Part shown: positions 46,707 through 56,623 of the stretch, one piece after another
How the letters are laid out: each line of letters starts with the position of its first letter
Numbering within the stretch: the first letter of the stretch is position 1
Origin: Paracoccaceae bacterium
GTDB lineage: Bacteria > Pseudomonadota > Alphaproteobacteria > Rhodobacterales > Rhodobacteraceae
Length of the DNA stretch: 64,000 nucleotides
NCBI GenBank assembly: GCA_009842205.1
Contig: VYFX01000077.1
Span: 1 to 64,000 of the forward strand
Direction: 5' to 3'
Program-made: the position numbers and the translations under genes
Notes under the pieces: generated by a model
The model's input: only the letters and a program-made list of their open reading frames with translations
Told to the model about the DNA's origin: nothing
Databases searched by the model: none

Positions 46707-46991
46707 ATGAAAGGGTATTGGATTGCACGGGTTGATGTCAAAGATCCTGAAGGTTATGGCGAATATGCCAAGATAGCGACACAAGCTGTAGAGGAATTTG
46801 GTGGCAGGTTTCTGGCCCGGGGAGGCAAGTTTCTTTCCAAGGAGGGTACAAATCGCCAAAGAAATGTAATTGTGGAGTTTCCCAGCCTGGAAAGTGCCAA
46901 CAACTGCTATAATTCCGCTACCTATAAGCGAGCTCTGGCGTTAGCCCATAAATCGGCCGAACGTGAATTCATAATTCTCGAAGGCGCATAA
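46707..46991 (+). CDS. DUF1330 protein
   Basis: 94-residue DUF1330 protein, ferredoxin-like dimeric alpha/beta barrel: MKGYWIARVDVKDPEGYGEY, FLARGGKFLSKEG, IVEFPSLESANNCYNS. AGGAGG lies within the last codons of alaS, one nucleotide past whose stop this gene begins, so it is translationally coupled. Function unknown; homologues often sit at this alaS location. Confidence 0.85.
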   Translation: MKGYWIARVDVKDPEGYGEYAKIATQAVEEFGGRFLARGGKFLSKEGTNRQRNVIVEFPSLESANNCYNSATYKRALALAHKSAEREFIILEGA

Positions 46992-47086
46992 TCAAAGAAT
47001 TTTGAAGATTTGTTGGAAATATATTATTGTATTTGGAAATCAAAATATATAATTCGAGCCAACAATTTTTTACTAAGGAGAGACTT

Positions 47087-47374
47087 ATGAAATTTAATGC
47101 AAAATCAGTTGCAGTAGCCAGTGCAGTAGCTGCAGCTTTTGTGGCCTATGCAGTGCCCGGCGTCGCCGAAGAAAAGGAAAAGTGTTACGGTGTTTCCCTT
47201 GCTGGCGCAAATGACTGTGCTGCTGGTCCCGGTACAACTTGTGCCGGATCCTCAACTGTTGATTATCAGGGTAATGCCTGGACACTGGTACCTGCAGGTA
47301 CGTGTACAACAATGGAACTTCCCGGTGATCGTATGGGATCACTTGAGCCATTGGAACGGGATCTTCCTTCCTAA
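47087..47374 (+). CDS. bufferin-type precursor peptide (DUF2282, BufA-like)
   Basis: 95-residue peptide from the ATG at 47087, preceded by AAGGAG (47075-47080). The signal peptide is about residues 1-27 ([29 protein letters not shown] in outline). The mature part has four cysteines in [27 protein letters not shown] and PAGTCTT, with [11 protein letters not shown] between the last two. This matches DUF2282 bufferins, exported peptides whose cysteines are modified by an MNIO oxidase to make copper-binding groups. bufB- and bufC-like genes follow directly. An earlier in-frame start (47027) would spoil the signal peptide. Confidence 0.9.
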   Translation: MKFNAKSVAVASAVAAAFVAYAVPGVAEEKEKCYGVSLAGANDCAAGPGTTCAGSSTVDYQGNAWTLVPAGTCTTMELPGDRMGSLEPLERDLPS

Positions 47375-47409
47375 GCAAATTATGAAGTACAGGATTCTGG
47401 TGTCATGCC

Positions 47410-48279
47410 ATGGTAAATTATCTTGACCTTGAATCCTGTACTCTTCCCTCCAAGCCCGGAGTAGGCTTCAAGAGTCAACATTTCCAGGAAATTATTGAAC
47501 ATCCTGGTGATGTGTCCTGGTTTGAAATCCATGCAGAAAATTATATGGGCGATGGTGGAAGACCGATTGCCCAACTCAAGAAATTACGTGAAAACTTTCC
47601 TATTTCCTGTCATGGAGTAGGCTTGTCCATTGGCGGTGAAGACCCCTTGGATATTGATCATCTCAACCGTCTGCAAAACCTTGTTTCATGGCTTGAACCT
47701 GCTGTATTCTCAGAACATTTGGCTTGGTCAACTCATGAGGGCAGCTATTTCAATGATCTTCTTCCCCTTCCTTATAATGACACCACACTCGAATGCGTGT
47801 CAGAACATATTGATCAGGTTCAGGAGACCTTGCAAAGGCCAATGCTTTTGGAAAACCCCTCAAACTATCTGGAATTTGAAGAAAGCACCCACAGTGAAAT
47901 TGAATTCATTGAGGAGATTGCCAAAAGAACCGGCTGTTTTTTGCTTCTTGATGTAAACAATGTTTATGTATCATCCGAAAACAGAAACTTCGATCCATAT
48001 GGGTATTTGGATGATTATCCCTTGAACCTAGTCAAAGAGATTCATCTTGGCGGACATGAATTGGAGCAAATGGAAGGTGGGCCCGATCTGCTGATTGATA
48101 ATCATGCCTCGGAAGTGATTGATCCCGTCTGGACATTATATGAATACCTGATTTCAAAAACAGGCCCACTTCCAACCTTGATCGAGTGGGATAATGATAT
48201 TCCCGATTGGGAAAAACTTTCTTCGGAAGCTACCAAGGCAAACTGTATCTTATCCGAGTTATCATCGAAAGCAGCATGA
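47410..48279 (+). CDS. DUF692 multinuclear non-heme iron oxidase (BufB-like)
   Basis: 289-residue TIM-barrel MNIO enzyme. Likely iron-site residues are seen in CHGVGLSIGG (His68), SEHLAWS (Glu102, His103), LLENPSNYL (Glu149), LLLDVNNVYV (Asp181, Asn184), EIHLGGHE (His212, His216), DNHASEV (His232) and IEWDNDIP (Glu259, Asp261). It is expected to modify cysteines of the upstream DUF2282 peptide (thiooxazole formation in the described bufferins). The last four bases overlap the start of the next gene (ATGA). Confidence 0.93.
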   Translation: MVNYLDLESCTLPSKPGVGFKSQHFQEIIEHPGDVSWFEIHAENYMGDGGRPIAQLKKLRENFPISCHGVGLSIGGEDPLDIDHLNRLQNLVSWLEPAVFSEHLAWSTHEGSYFNDLLPLPYNDTTLECVSEHIDQVQETLQRPMLLENPSNYLEFEESTHSEIEFIEEIAKRTGCFLLLDVNNVYVSSENRNFDPYGYLDDYPLNLVKEIHLGGHELEQMEGGPDLLIDNHASEVIDPVWTLYEYLISKTGPLPTLIEWDNDIPDWEKLSSEATKANCILSELSSKAA

Positions 48280-49040
48280 AACCTTTCAATGGGGAATTTA
48301 TAGAGGCTCTTTTAAAGCCTGACAATCCCGTTCCTCCCAGGTTGACCATTCCCCATGACAAAATCGACCGTAGGTTTTCGGTTTATCGTAACAATGTCGT
48401 TGCAAGCTTGATAGAAGGTTTGGAAGTTTCCTTTCCAGTGATAAGAAAACTGGTAGGGGATGAATTCTTCAAGGCCATGGCTGGGCTTTATGTTCGGGAG
48501 TATCCACCAAGTTCACCCCTGATGATGTTTTATGGTAAGGAAATGCCAGAATTTCTTCGGAAGTTTCCTCCTGTGCAACATCTTGTATACCTGTCAGATG
48601 TTGCCAAACTGGAAAGTGAATTAAGGGAATCTTATCATTCCGGTGATCCGGAACCAATCGATCCCAAGTTTTTTGAAAACCTTGAGCCGGAAGAACAACT
48701 CAAGACCCGTCTGATATTTAGCCCTGCCGTCAGGGTTTTTTATTCCGAACATCCTGTAGCAAGTATTTGGGATGCAAATACAAGAGACGGACCAAACCCC
48801 AAGGCAGGTGAAGAGTTTGTGTTGATCGTTCGACCTGATTTCGACCCTTATCCTGTCAAAATCAACCACGGGAGTTACCATTTTGTAAAATACCTGATGG
48901 AGGGACAAAACATTGGAGTGGCTTGCGAAAAAACACTATTCCAGTCGGAAGAATTTCATTTTGACTTGCCAGAATTGTTTCGACTTCTTCTTACAACGAA
49001 TTCCATAAGTAATGTTGTAAGCAATGATGAAATCGGCTAA
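48276..49040 (+). CDS. DUF2063 partner protein (BufC-like)
   Basis: 254-residue protein of the DUF2063 family, thought to bind the precursor peptide and present it to the MNIO enzyme. Its N-terminal domain shows FSVYRNNVVASLIEGLEVSFPVIRKLVGDEFF, and YVREYPPSSPLM, typical of the family (quoted in parts). The start ATG (48276) overlaps the DUF692 stop in ATGA. An upstream start at 48207 would fall inside the previous gene and is rejected. Confidence 0.9.
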   Translation: MKPFNGEFIEALLKPDNPVPPRLTIPHDKIDRRFSVYRNNVVASLIEGLEVSFPVIRKLVGDEFFKAMAGLYVREYPPSSPLMMFYGKEMPEFLRKFPPVQHLVYLSDVAKLESELRESYHSGDPEPIDPKFFENLEPEEQLKTRLIFSPAVRVFYSEHPVASIWDANTRDGPNPKAGEEFVLIVRPDFDPYPVKINHGSYHFVKYLMEGQNIGVACEKTLFQSEEFHFDLPELFRLLLTTNSISNVVSNDEIG

Positions 49041-49096
49041 TAGTTAAAGCAACAATATCAGTTTGTAACTTAAGGCTTTACCTTAGAGGGGATGTT

Positions 49097-49654
49097 ATGG
49101 CACTTGTTAGATTTGTTAATTGTGTTTTTGCCTGGATCGAGGAAAAAACTGCAGATTGGTTTTTATCATCCCTGGCAAGGCTTTACTTTGCAGGTATCCT
49201 TCTTGTCTACTATTTCAAATCGGCTCTAACCAAATTTGGTGATGGATTATTCTCTTTCAGTGCCGGTGCTTACGTGCAGATATTCCCCAAAGCCATGGAA
49301 AGTGTGGGATACAATGAAGCAGAACTTGGCTTTTTCTATGATCTGGTGGTATTTCTTGGTACCTATGCTGAAATAATTCTGCCCTTGCTCATCATCGTTG
49401 GCCTGTTGACCAAATTGGCAGCCGTCGGGATGATCGGATTTGTCATTGTCCAGAGTATCGTTGATATCACTGGCCATGGATTGTCCGGCAAGAGTGTAGG
49501 TGGTTGGTTTGATGGTCCCCCCGATGCCATCATTTTTGACCAAAGGGCATTATGGGTCTTTCTGTTGATCGTGATTTTCCTGAAAGGGGCAGGGCCGATT
49601 TCAATTGATCGGATGCTGGTAAAATGGAATATTTTACCCAAACATTTTTCCTGA
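49097..49654 (+). CDS. DoxX-family membrane protein
   Basis: 185-residue protein with four hydrophobic segments and the DoxX pattern LARLYFAGILLVYYFKSALTKF, LGTYAEIILPLLIIVGLLTKLAAVGMIG. In DUF2282/DUF692/DUF2063 operons a DoxX protein is a regular fourth member (the GigABCD/buf arrangement), possibly supplying electrons or redox balance at the membrane. Starts 56 nt after the DUF2063 gene, with GAGGGGAT upstream. Confidence 0.85.
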   Translation: MALVRFVNCVFAWIEEKTADWFLSSLARLYFAGILLVYYFKSALTKFGDGLFSFSAGAYVQIFPKAMESVGYNEAELGFFYDLVVFLGTYAEIILPLLIIVGLLTKLAAVGMIGFVIVQSIVDITGHGLSGKSVGGWFDGPPDAIIFDQRALWVFLLIVIFLKGAGPISIDRMLVKWNILPKHFS

Positions 49655-49705
49655 TTTCGGTTCTCAGTCAAATTCCAAATACTGAGAGTTCTAATCAATA
49701 ACTAT

Positions 49706-49811
49706 CTTGGTGGTAAACCAAGTATAATCCCGTTTTACCATAGTCTGGTTTTCATAAATTATCGTGGAATTAATCCCAAAAGCATTTTGGTTGGCAGAAC
49801 TTCCGAAGTTC
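49706..49811. terminator. hairpins in the doxX/icd convergent gap
   Basis: Three perfect hairpins: CTTGGT-GGTAA-ACCAAG (49706-49722), CCAAAA-GCA-TTTTGG (49776-49790) and GAACTT-CCG-AAGTTC (49797-49811). They lie between convergent genes, the right place for bidirectional termination. None has a long T-run, so which one works is unclear. Confidence 0.35.
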
Positions 49812-49830
49812 CTTGTTTCAGATACCCCCA

Positions 49831-51042
49831 TCAAGATAGCGTTTTACCCAGATTTTCTTCTATCTTATCCAAAAATCCTTCGGTAGTTAGCCAACTCTGA
49901 TTGGGGCCAACTAGCAATGCCAGGTCTTTAGTCATGAAACCGCTTTCAACCGTGTCAATAACGGTTTTTTCCAAGGTCTTGGCAAATTTCTCCAACTGCT
50001 TGTTTTCGTCCAGTTTGGCACGATGCAACAGCCCTCCGGTCCAGGCAAAAATGGAAGCTATGGAATTCGTGGAAGTCGGTTGTCCGGCCTGATGCTGTCT
50101 ATAGTGCCGGGTTACCGTACCATGGGCAGCTTCTGATTCTACGATCTTACCATCCGGGGTCATCAATTTGGATGCCATTAATCCAAGAGATCCATAACCC
50201 TGTGCCACTGTATCCGATTGAACATCTCCATCATAGTTCTTGCAGGCCCATACAAAGCCACCACTCCATTTGAGAGCAGCTGCTACCATATCATCAATAA
50301 GCCTGTGCTCGTAAAAGATATTGGCTTCCTTGAAACGATCCTCAAACTCGGTTTCATAGATTTCCTGGAAAATATCCTTGAAACGGCCGTCATAGACCTT
50401 CATGATGGTGTTTTTAGTTGACAAATATACTGGCCATCCGAGAGACAAACCATAGTTCAGGGAGGCTCTGGCAAAGTCCCTGATAGACTCATCAAGGTTG
50501 TACATGCCCATAACTACACCGGAAGAGGGTGATTGGAACACTTCCTTTTCGATTACCTTACCATCATCCCCCTCAAACTTCATGGTTATCTTACCTGCAC
50601 CGGGAAAGCGGAAATCGGTAGCTCGATATTGATCGCCGAAAGCATGTCGACCAATGACTATTGGACGGGTCCAACCAGGAACCAACCTTGGAATGTTTTT
50701 ACAGATTATCGGGCTTCGAAATACAACACCTCCCAGGATATTCCTGATGGTTCCATTGGGAGACCTGTACATCCTCTTGAGGTTGAATTCCTCGACACGT
50801 GCCTCATCCGGGGTTATTGTTGCACATTTTACTCCAACCCCGACCTCCTTGATTTTATTTGCTGCATCAATCGTAATCTGGTCATCTGTCCGATCTCTTT
50901 CCTCAATTCCAAGATCATAATAAAGCAGATCGATATCAAGGTAATTCTTGATGAGTTTGTTTCGGATCTTTTCCCAAATGATCCGTGTCATTTCATCACC
51001 ATCAATTTCAACGATTGGATTATCAACTTTTATACGTGTCAC
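49831..51042 (-). CDS. icd: NADP-dependent isocitrate dehydrogenase
   Basis: TCA-cycle enzyme, 403 residues, monomer/homodimer type of the eukaryote-like NADP class common in alphaproteobacteria. It starts GTG with AAGGAGG upstream. Conserved segments: [75 protein letters not shown]. Convergent with the bufferin operon. Confidence 0.96.
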   Translation of the reverse strand: MTRIKVDNPIVEIDGDEMTRIIWEKIRNKLIKNYLDIDLLYYDLGIEERDRTDDQITIDAANKIKEVGVGVKCATITPDEARVEEFNLKRMYRSPNGTIRNILGGVVFRSPIICKNIPRLVPGWTRPIVIGRHAFGDQYRATDFRFPGAGKITMKFEGDDGKVIEKEVFQSPSSGVVMGMYNLDESIRDFARASLNYGLSLGWPVYLSTKNTIMKVYDGRFKDIFQEIYETEFEDRFKEANIFYEHRLIDDMVAAALKWSGGFVWACKNYDGDVQSDTVAQGYGSLGLMASKLMTPDGKIVESEAAHGTVTRHYRQHQAGQPTSTNSIASIFAWTGGLLHRAKLDENKQLEKFAKTLEKTVIDTVESGFMTKDLALLVGPNQSWLTTEGFLDKIEENLGKTLS

Positions 51043-51349
51043 CGTTCCTCCTTGAGCCTTTCAAGCCAAAATTTAAATTGAGTTTATTTTCCAACAATTA
51101 ATGAACCATTGAGATGAGTTATTACCAAAGCTTCTTATTGCCATTAAGAATTCGGATTTAAATACCCTTTTCTGATTTGAATTACTCACTGAATTTATCA
51201 GCGGTATATTTCGAGCCAAGGGGTATTCCTCTTGGTTAGATGAAAAAATATAATACTTTATTCAGTGTTCATGATTGAAAAATGGTAAAATCCTTTACCT
51301 GATTCAATTGGGAACAATCAAAAATTTAGTGCTTTCATATTTATTATCA
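51043..51349. other. divergent icd/lipA intergenic region with stem-loop
   Basis: About 300 AT-rich bases. One notable element is CCAAGGGG-TATT-CCTCTTGG (51216-51235), an 8-bp stem (one G-U) with a 4-nt loop, about 115 bases before lipA. It could be a leader hairpin or protein site. No clear -35/-10 pair stands out. Confidence 0.4.
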
Positions 51350-52309
51350 ATGACCACATCAGACCTTTCCATTCCCAAATTGCGGCATCCGGAAAAAGCG
51401 CATAGAAAATCCAATCCAATAATGAGAAAACCCAATTGGATTAGGGTTAAGGCACCAACTTCGGAAGGGTATCGAAGAACGAGGGATATACTTCGGGACA
51501 ACAAGCTTGTCACGGTTTGTGAAGAGGCCTCCTGCCCCAATGTTGGAGAATGTTGGAGCAAGAGTCATGCAACATTCATGATCATGGGGGAAATCTGCAC
51601 GAGAGGTTGTACCTTTTGCAATGTTGCTACTGGAAAACCATCTGATTTGGATCCGTTTGAGCCAGGTCGGGTGTCCAACGCCGTTCATAAACTTGGATTG
51701 AAGCATGTGGTCGTAACAAGTGTTGACCGGGATGATCTGAAGGATGGAGGGGCTGAACATTTTGCCATGACCATAAGGTCAATACGGCACAAAAATCCTG
51801 ATACAACCGTAGAAATATTGACACCGGATTTCCTCAGGTGTGAACCATCTGCACTGGAAATGGTAGTCGATGCCTCACCTGATATTTTCAACCATAATCT
51901 GGAAACCGTACCCTCCCTTTATCCTACGGTTCGGCCAGGTGCACGCTACTTTCACTCACTGCAGTTGCTTTACAGGGCCAAGGAATTATCCCCGAAATTA
52001 TTTACAAAATCTGGCATCATGGTTGGATTGGGTGAAGAAAAGAACGAGGTGATCCAAGTCATGGATGATCTGAGGTCTGCCAATGTCGACTTTATTACCA
52101 TTGGACAATATCTCCAGCCCACACCGAAACATCATCCCATTAGGAAATTCGTAACTCCCGAAGAATTTAGGACCTATGAAAAAATGGCCTATGGCAAAGG
52201 CTTCCTGATGGTATCTGCAAGCCCCTTGACAAGATCAAGTTATCATGCCGAGGAAGATTTTGCTCGACTTCGGGAAGCAAGGAACAAGCAGACACTAGGT
52301 TTAAATTAA
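51350..52309 (+). CDS. lipA: lipoyl synthase
   Basis: Radical SAM enzyme inserting sulfur into octanoyl-protein; 319 residues from the ATG at 51350 (an earlier in-frame start would add a non-conserved hydrophobic leader). Auxiliary cluster [13 protein letters not shown]; radical SAM motif [13 protein letters not shown] (CxxxCxxC); [15 protein letters not shown], the RSSY ending in [12 protein letters not shown]. Followed by a COQ10-like gene, a regular partner in alphaproteobacteria. Confidence 0.96.
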   Translation: MTTSDLSIPKLRHPEKAHRKSNPIMRKPNWIRVKAPTSEGYRRTRDILRDNKLVTVCEEASCPNVGECWSKSHATFMIMGEICTRGCTFCNVATGKPSDLDPFEPGRVSNAVHKLGLKHVVVTSVDRDDLKDGGAEHFAMTIRSIRHKNPDTTVEILTPDFLRCEPSALEMVVDASPDIFNHNLETVPSLYPTVRPGARYFHSLQLLYRAKELSPKLFTKSGIMVGLGEEKNEVIQVMDDLRSANVDFITIGQYLQPTPKHHPIRKFVTPEEFRTYEKMAYGKGFLMVSASPLTRSSYHAEEDFARLREARNKQTLGLN

Positions 52310-52366
52310 ATCCAACATCTGCTAATAGGGAGTTCAAAATTGAAGGAGCAAGTCGAATAATCCCAA

Positions 52367-52810
52367 ATGCCAAAGTACAGTGAAACAAGGAAATTGCCAT
52401 TTTCTGACCAGCAAATGTATGACCTGGTTGCAGATATCGAATCCTATCCCGAATTCATACCTTGGTGTACCGGTACACGTATCCGGTCAATCAAGGAGGA
52501 AGGTGAAAAAACAATTATCGATGCCGATCTGTTGATCACTTTCAAGATTTTTCATGAAAGGTTCAGGTCGATAGTTGAATTTGTCCCCGATAGCCGTAAA
52601 ATCAACATAAGATATCTTGAAGGCCCCTTGAAGTATCTGGAAAGCCAATGGTCGTTTACGGTAGAAGGTTCGGGGTGCATTGTTGAATACCAAGTGGAAT
52701 TTGAATTCAAATCCAAATTGTTCCAGAAAATTGCCGGGTTCATTTTTCAGGAAGCCTTGCAGAAAATAGTGGCTTCGTTTGAGAAAAGAGCTATGGACAT
52801 ATACCAATAA
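52367..52810 (+). CDS. COQ10/RatA-type START-domain protein
   Basis: 147-residue START-like protein: SDQQMYDLVADIESYPEFIPWC, and FSVIVEFVPD-like strands (here FRSIVEFVPDSRKINIRYLEGP). Homologues bind ubiquinone (COQ10) and are also annotated RatA. Probably assists quinone handling in respiration. 57 nt after lipA. Confidence 0.85.
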   Translation: MPKYSETRKLPFSDQQMYDLVADIESYPEFIPWCTGTRIRSIKEEGEKTIIDADLLITFKIFHERFRSIVEFVPDSRKINIRYLEGPLKYLESQWSFTVEGSGCIVEYQVEFEFKSKLFQKIAGFIFQEALQKIVASFEKRAMDIYQ

Positions 52811-52879
52811 TCCAGAATCCGCCAAGATAATTCATACTGAAATACCAGCAACATAAATTGAAAATAAGGAGGGAAATAA

Positions 52880-53359
52880 ATGCGGTTAAGTACCAAGGGC
52901 AGGTATGCCATGGTTGCCATGACCGCCCTGGCATTGACTGAGAATGGAGGTTACACCAATCTGGTGAATATTTCCAAACAGCAGAACATCTCGATAACCT
53001 ATCTTGAACAACTTTTCATGAAACTCAAAAAAGCCAATCTGATAACCGCTTCCAGAGGCCCAAGCGGGGGATATAAATTAGCAAGGTCACCAGATAGAAT
53101 CAGAATTTTGCGGATATTGGAAGCAGTTGAGGAGCCAATGAATGCGCTTGAAACGGGGGCCGGTGTTTCGGGTGGAAGTTCAGGTACCAAGGCACAATCC
53201 CTGGCCAATAGGTTGTGGGAAGGCCTTTCTGCCCAAGTTTATGTTTACCTCCATGGTATAAGGTTGTCTGATATAATCAACAACGATTTGGCTCCATGTC
53301 CTGCTGTACCTGACATACTCAACATTTACGATTCCAATGAACACAAGGACCTATCTTGA
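52880..53359 (+). CDS. iscR: Rrf2-family regulator IscR (single-cysteine type)
   Basis: 159-residue winged-helix regulator: MRLSTKGRYAMVAMTALAL, the DNA-binding helix ISITYLEQLFMKLKKANLI and RGPSGGYKLA wing. The region that in E. coli IscR holds the three cluster cysteines has none here; the only cysteine is residue 140 (DLAPCPAV). Single-cysteine IscR is known from Rhodobacter, where it still binds a cluster and represses iron-sulfur genes in iron-replete cells. AGGAGGG precedes the ATG. Heads the SUF operon and overlaps the next gene. Confidence 0.9.
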   Translation: MRLSTKGRYAMVAMTALALTENGGYTNLVNISKQQNISITYLEQLFMKLKKANLITASRGPSGGYKLARSPDRIRILRILEAVEEPMNALETGAGVSGGSSGTKAQSLANRLWEGLSAQVYVYLHGIRLSDIINNDLAPCPAVPDILNIYDSNEHKDLS

Positions 53360-54374
53360 TTGGAATGCTACCTCTCCAATCAGGAAGGTAGTAAAAAAAA
53401 CCATCAGCGAGGCCCTTGATTTCTGGGGCAATCCCTCTGCAATTTACCAGGAAGGCAGAGTTGCCAAGGCTCTGATAGAACGCGCAAGGGTATCAATTGG
53501 ATCAATATGCGGTTTTCCTCCAGAGGATATAATCTTTACGTCAGGCGCTACCGAAAGCGCAGCTTTGGCTCTATGGGGAAAAGACCTTCATGCCTCCGGC
53601 ATTGAACATGAATGTGTCAAAGCCTGGACCAATACCTGTCTGACCGCTGACAAGAATGGTAAAGTGGTGATTAAATCACCACTAAATTCGTGCCTGCAAA
53701 TAGCCAATGGTGAAACTGGGGTTATCCAAGCAATACCCCGTGACCTGCATGTTACCGATGGTACACAGGCATTGGGAAAAATTCCAACCAAGGAAATTTT
53801 CGAGCAAGTCAGGATTGCCTTTATTTCGGCCCACAAAATTGGTGGTCTCAAGGGCACCGGTGCCCTCTTGAAGAAACCCGAGGCGGAAATCAACCCGAAT
53901 ATCAGAGGAGGCGGGCAGGAGTATGGATTCAGATCAGGTACTGAAAATGTACTCGGAATTATTGCCTTTGCCGCTGCGTTGGAAGAAGCCGATAAGGAAC
54001 TGAAAAATGGGGACTGGGAAAGAGTCAGGGAAATGCGGGATCATTTGGAAGATGTATTACTGGATGAAGTCAAGGATATAGTCATTTTTGGTCGGGAAGC
54101 GGAAAGACTACCCAACACAAGTTATTTTGCTGCATCAGGTTGGAAAAGCGAACATCAAATCATAAATTTAGACTTATCGGGTTTTGCAGTTTCAGCAGGG
54201 TCTGCCTGTTCCTCTGGAAAGTTGCGTTCAAGTGGTGTTTTGGAATCAATGGGTGTTTCACCCCAACTTGCATCCTCTGCCATTCGGGTTTCACTGGGAC
54301 CAGCAACAAATAGGGATGATGTGTTGAAATTTGCCAGACTGTGGATTGACAAACTCAAGAACAACAGAAGTTAA
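53337..54374 (+). CDS. cysteine desulfurase (IscS/NifS class)
   Basis: 345-residue PLP enzyme, class I desulfurase: TYLDWNATSPIRKVV, TSGATESAALALWG, PLP lysine 167 in FISAHKIGGLKG, GGGQEYGFRSGTENV and the sulfur-accepting cysteine 291 in SAGSACSSGKL. It overlaps iscR by 23 nt. A second desulfurase (sufS) ends the same operon. Class I sequence suggests a distinct acceptor from SufS. Confidence 0.93.
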   Translation: MNTRTYLDWNATSPIRKVVKKTISEALDFWGNPSAIYQEGRVAKALIERARVSIGSICGFPPEDIIFTSGATESAALALWGKDLHASGIEHECVKAWTNTCLTADKNGKVVIKSPLNSCLQIANGETGVIQAIPRDLHVTDGTQALGKIPTKEIFEQVRIAFISAHKIGGLKGTGALLKKPEAEINPNIRGGGQEYGFRSGTENVLGIIAFAAALEEADKELKNGDWERVREMRDHLEDVLLDEVKDIVIFGREAERLPNTSYFAASGWKSEHQIINLDLSGFAVSAGSACSSGKLRSSGVLESMGVSPQLASSAIRVSLGPATNRDDVLKFARLWIDKLKNNRS

Positions 54375-54422
54375 ATTTACCAGAAAATTTATGCAAACAT
54401 CGGAATTGAAAGGATAGTTTCC

Positions 54423-55937
54423 ATGGAAATGACAAAAATTAAGGACGGTGTGGATAAGAATACCCTTGAAAAGGTCAAGTCCGTTGGAGGCAAGTACAAG
54501 CATGGCTGGGAAACGGAAATTGAAATGGAGTTTGCACCCAAGGGTGTCAACGAGGAAATAGTCAGGCTGATTTCCGAAAAGAATAACGAACCACAATGGA
54601 TGACCGAGTGGAGACTGAGAGCATTCAATCGATGGAAGGAAATGAAGGAACCATCTTGGGCAATGGTAAACTATCCAGAAATTGATTATCAGGATCAATA
54701 TTATTATGCCAAGCCCAAAAGCATGGTGAAACGTCCAAAATCCCTTGATGAGGTTGATCCAACCCTTTTGGAAACATATCAGAAACTGGGAATACCACTC
54801 AAGGAACAAATGGTTCTGGCAGGTGTCGAAGGGGTATCTGAATCCCCTGCTGATTCCAGAAAGGTAGCAGTTGATGCTGTATTTGATTCAGTATCAGTAG
54901 GAACAACCTTTCGGAACGAACTGCAAAAGGCAGGTGTCATTTTCTGCCCGATTTCCGAGGCCATAGAAGAGCACCCGGAACTGGTTCGAAAATATTTGGG
55001 GTCGGTCGTACCAATTACCGACAACTATTTTGCAACCCTCAATTCGGCTGTGTTTTCCGATGGTTCCTTTGTCTATGTCCCCCCTGGTGTTAGGTGTCCG
55101 ATGGAACTTTCCACCTATTTCAGAATTAATGCCGAAAACACCGGCCAATTTGAAAGAACCCTGATCATTGCAGATGAAGGGTCCTATGTAAGTTACCTTG
55201 AAGGCTGTACCGCACCACAACGTGATACCACCCAATTGCATGCCGCGGTGGTTGAACTTGTCGCACTTGAAGATGCCGAAATCAAATATTCGACCGTTCA
55301 AAACTGGTATCCCGGTGACGAAGAAGGGAAGGGTGGAATTTATAATTTTGTTACCAAAAGGGCCGATTGCCGAGGAGACCGTTCACATGTCATGTGGACA
55401 CAGGTTGAGACTGGCTCTGCAGTTACCTGGAAATATCCTTCCTGTATTCTGAGAGGAAAGGAATCTCAGGGAGAATTCTATTCCATCGCCATAACCAATA
55501 ATCTTCAGCAGGCTGACACCGGTACCAAGATGGTTCACTTGGGACAGGGTTCCAAATCCAGGATTGTGTCGAAGGGAATTTCAGCAGGAAAGGCACAAAA
55601 TACTTATCGAGGACTGGTTTCCGTTCATCCTCGTGCCAGCAACTGTCGCAACTATACCCAATGTGACAGTCTCTTGATCGGGGATAATTGCGGTGCACAC
55701 ACGGTTCCATATATTGAGGTTAAAAACAATACATCCCGGGTAGAGCACGAGGCTACCACTTCAAAGGTTGACGAGGATCAGCTGTTTTACTGTCGCCAAA
55801 GGGGTATTGATGAAGAGGCGGCCGTAGCTCTGGTGGTCAATGGCTTCTGCAAGGAAGTGCTGCAATCATTGCCCATGGAGTTCGCCATGGAAGCTCAACA
55901 ACTGGTTGCAATTTCACTTGAAGGATCGGTTGGTTAA
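54423..55937 (+). CDS. sufB: Fe-S cluster scaffold protein SufB
   Basis: 504-residue scaffold subunit of SufBC2[21 protein letters not shown], then [56 protein letters not shown], and the C-terminal [20 protein letters not shown]. The ATG at 54423 has AAGGA upstream. It starts the core of the SUF operon. Confidence 0.96.
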   Translation: MEMTKIKDGVDKNTLEKVKSVGGKYKHGWETEIEMEFAPKGVNEEIVRLISEKNNEPQWMTEWRLRAFNRWKEMKEPSWAMVNYPEIDYQDQYYYAKPKSMVKRPKSLDEVDPTLLETYQKLGIPLKEQMVLAGVEGVSESPADSRKVAVDAVFDSVSVGTTFRNELQKAGVIFCPISEAIEEHPELVRKYLGSVVPITDNYFATLNSAVFSDGSFVYVPPGVRCPMELSTYFRINAENTGQFERTLIIADEGSYVSYLEGCTAPQRDTTQLHAAVVELVALEDAEIKYSTVQNWYPGDEEGKGGIYNFVTKRADCRGDRSHVMWTQVETGSAVTWKYPSCILRGKESQGEFYSIAITNNLQQADTGTKMVHLGQGSKSRIVSKGISAGKAQNTYRGLVSVHPRASNCRNYTQCDSLLIGDNCGAHTVPYIEVKNNTSRVEHEATTSKVDEDQLFYCRQRGIDEEAAVALVVNGFCKEVLQSLPMEFAMEAQQLVAISLEGSVG

Positions 55938-56032
55938 ATCTTGACAAAATTACTCGGAAAGACCACTTGAATATCGAACAATTTTCGGTTTCAAGTTCAG
56001 ATCTAATCATCATTAATTTATCAAGTTTTATC

Positions 56033-56542
56033 ATGGCTACTAATTCACCTGTTATTGATATTAATACCCTGGAACCATTCGATTTTACCTCTGAAAGGTT
56101 AACAAAATTCGGTGGTAAAACATCTGACCTGGGCCAACCTCTCGGACTTGAAGGAATCGGGTGCAGATATTTTGAGGTTAAACCAGGCCGTAGGGCCTTT
56201 CCATTTCATAATCATTTGGGAAATGATGAACTTTTCATTGTTACTGAAGGAAAGGGGACCTACAGATATGGTGACAAAACAATCGAGATTTCAGCCGGTT
56301 CGGTTTGTGGTGCACCAAGAGGTGGCAGGGAAGGGGCTCACCAGATTATCAACAATAGCGATGAAGTTTTGAAGTACCTTGCAATTTCGACCAAAAACGA
56401 TCCTGATATTTGTGAATACCCCGACAGTGATAAAATACTGGCATTTGGCATTAAGCCAGGCAAGGATTTTGAATCTGCCTACATGAAATATATCGGGCTC
56501 ATGGAGAATCAGGTCAATTATTTCCATGGTGAAGAAGAATAG
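56033..56542 (+). CDS. cupin-domain protein within the SUF operon
   Basis: 169-residue single-cupin protein: FEVKPGRRAFPFHNHLGNDELFIVTEGKGTYRYGD gives the metal-binding HxH...E pattern (key parts FHNHLGNDELF and GKGTYRYGD), then GSVCGAPRGG and AHQIINNS. The internal ATG at 56033 is chosen; the frame opens at 55967 but the leader there looks non-conserved. It lies between sufB and sufC, both on the same strand, an unusual place. Its role is unknown; small-molecule or sugar binding is typical of such cupins. Confidence 0.8.
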   Translation: MATNSPVIDINTLEPFDFTSERLTKFGGKTSDLGQPLGLEGIGCRYFEVKPGRRAFPFHNHLGNDELFIVTEGKGTYRYGDKTIEISAGSVCGAPRGGREGAHQIINNSDEVLKYLAISTKNDPDICEYPDSDKILAFGIKPGKDFESAYMKYIGLMENQVNYFHGEEE

Positions 56543-56623
56543 GAATTTCACTTCAAGACAGGATTCAGTAGTAATTTCACCCAAATATTTAGCCAACTCA
56601 AAAAACATATAAAGGAGTTATTT

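Noticed and set aside
47027-47086. Upstream start for the DUF2282 peptide
   Set aside because: It would put 20 residues before the signal peptide; the AAGGAG site fits the ATG at 47087.
50533-51081. Plus-strand open frame of 182 codons
   Set aside because: Lies opposite icd, which is unmistakable on the minus strand.
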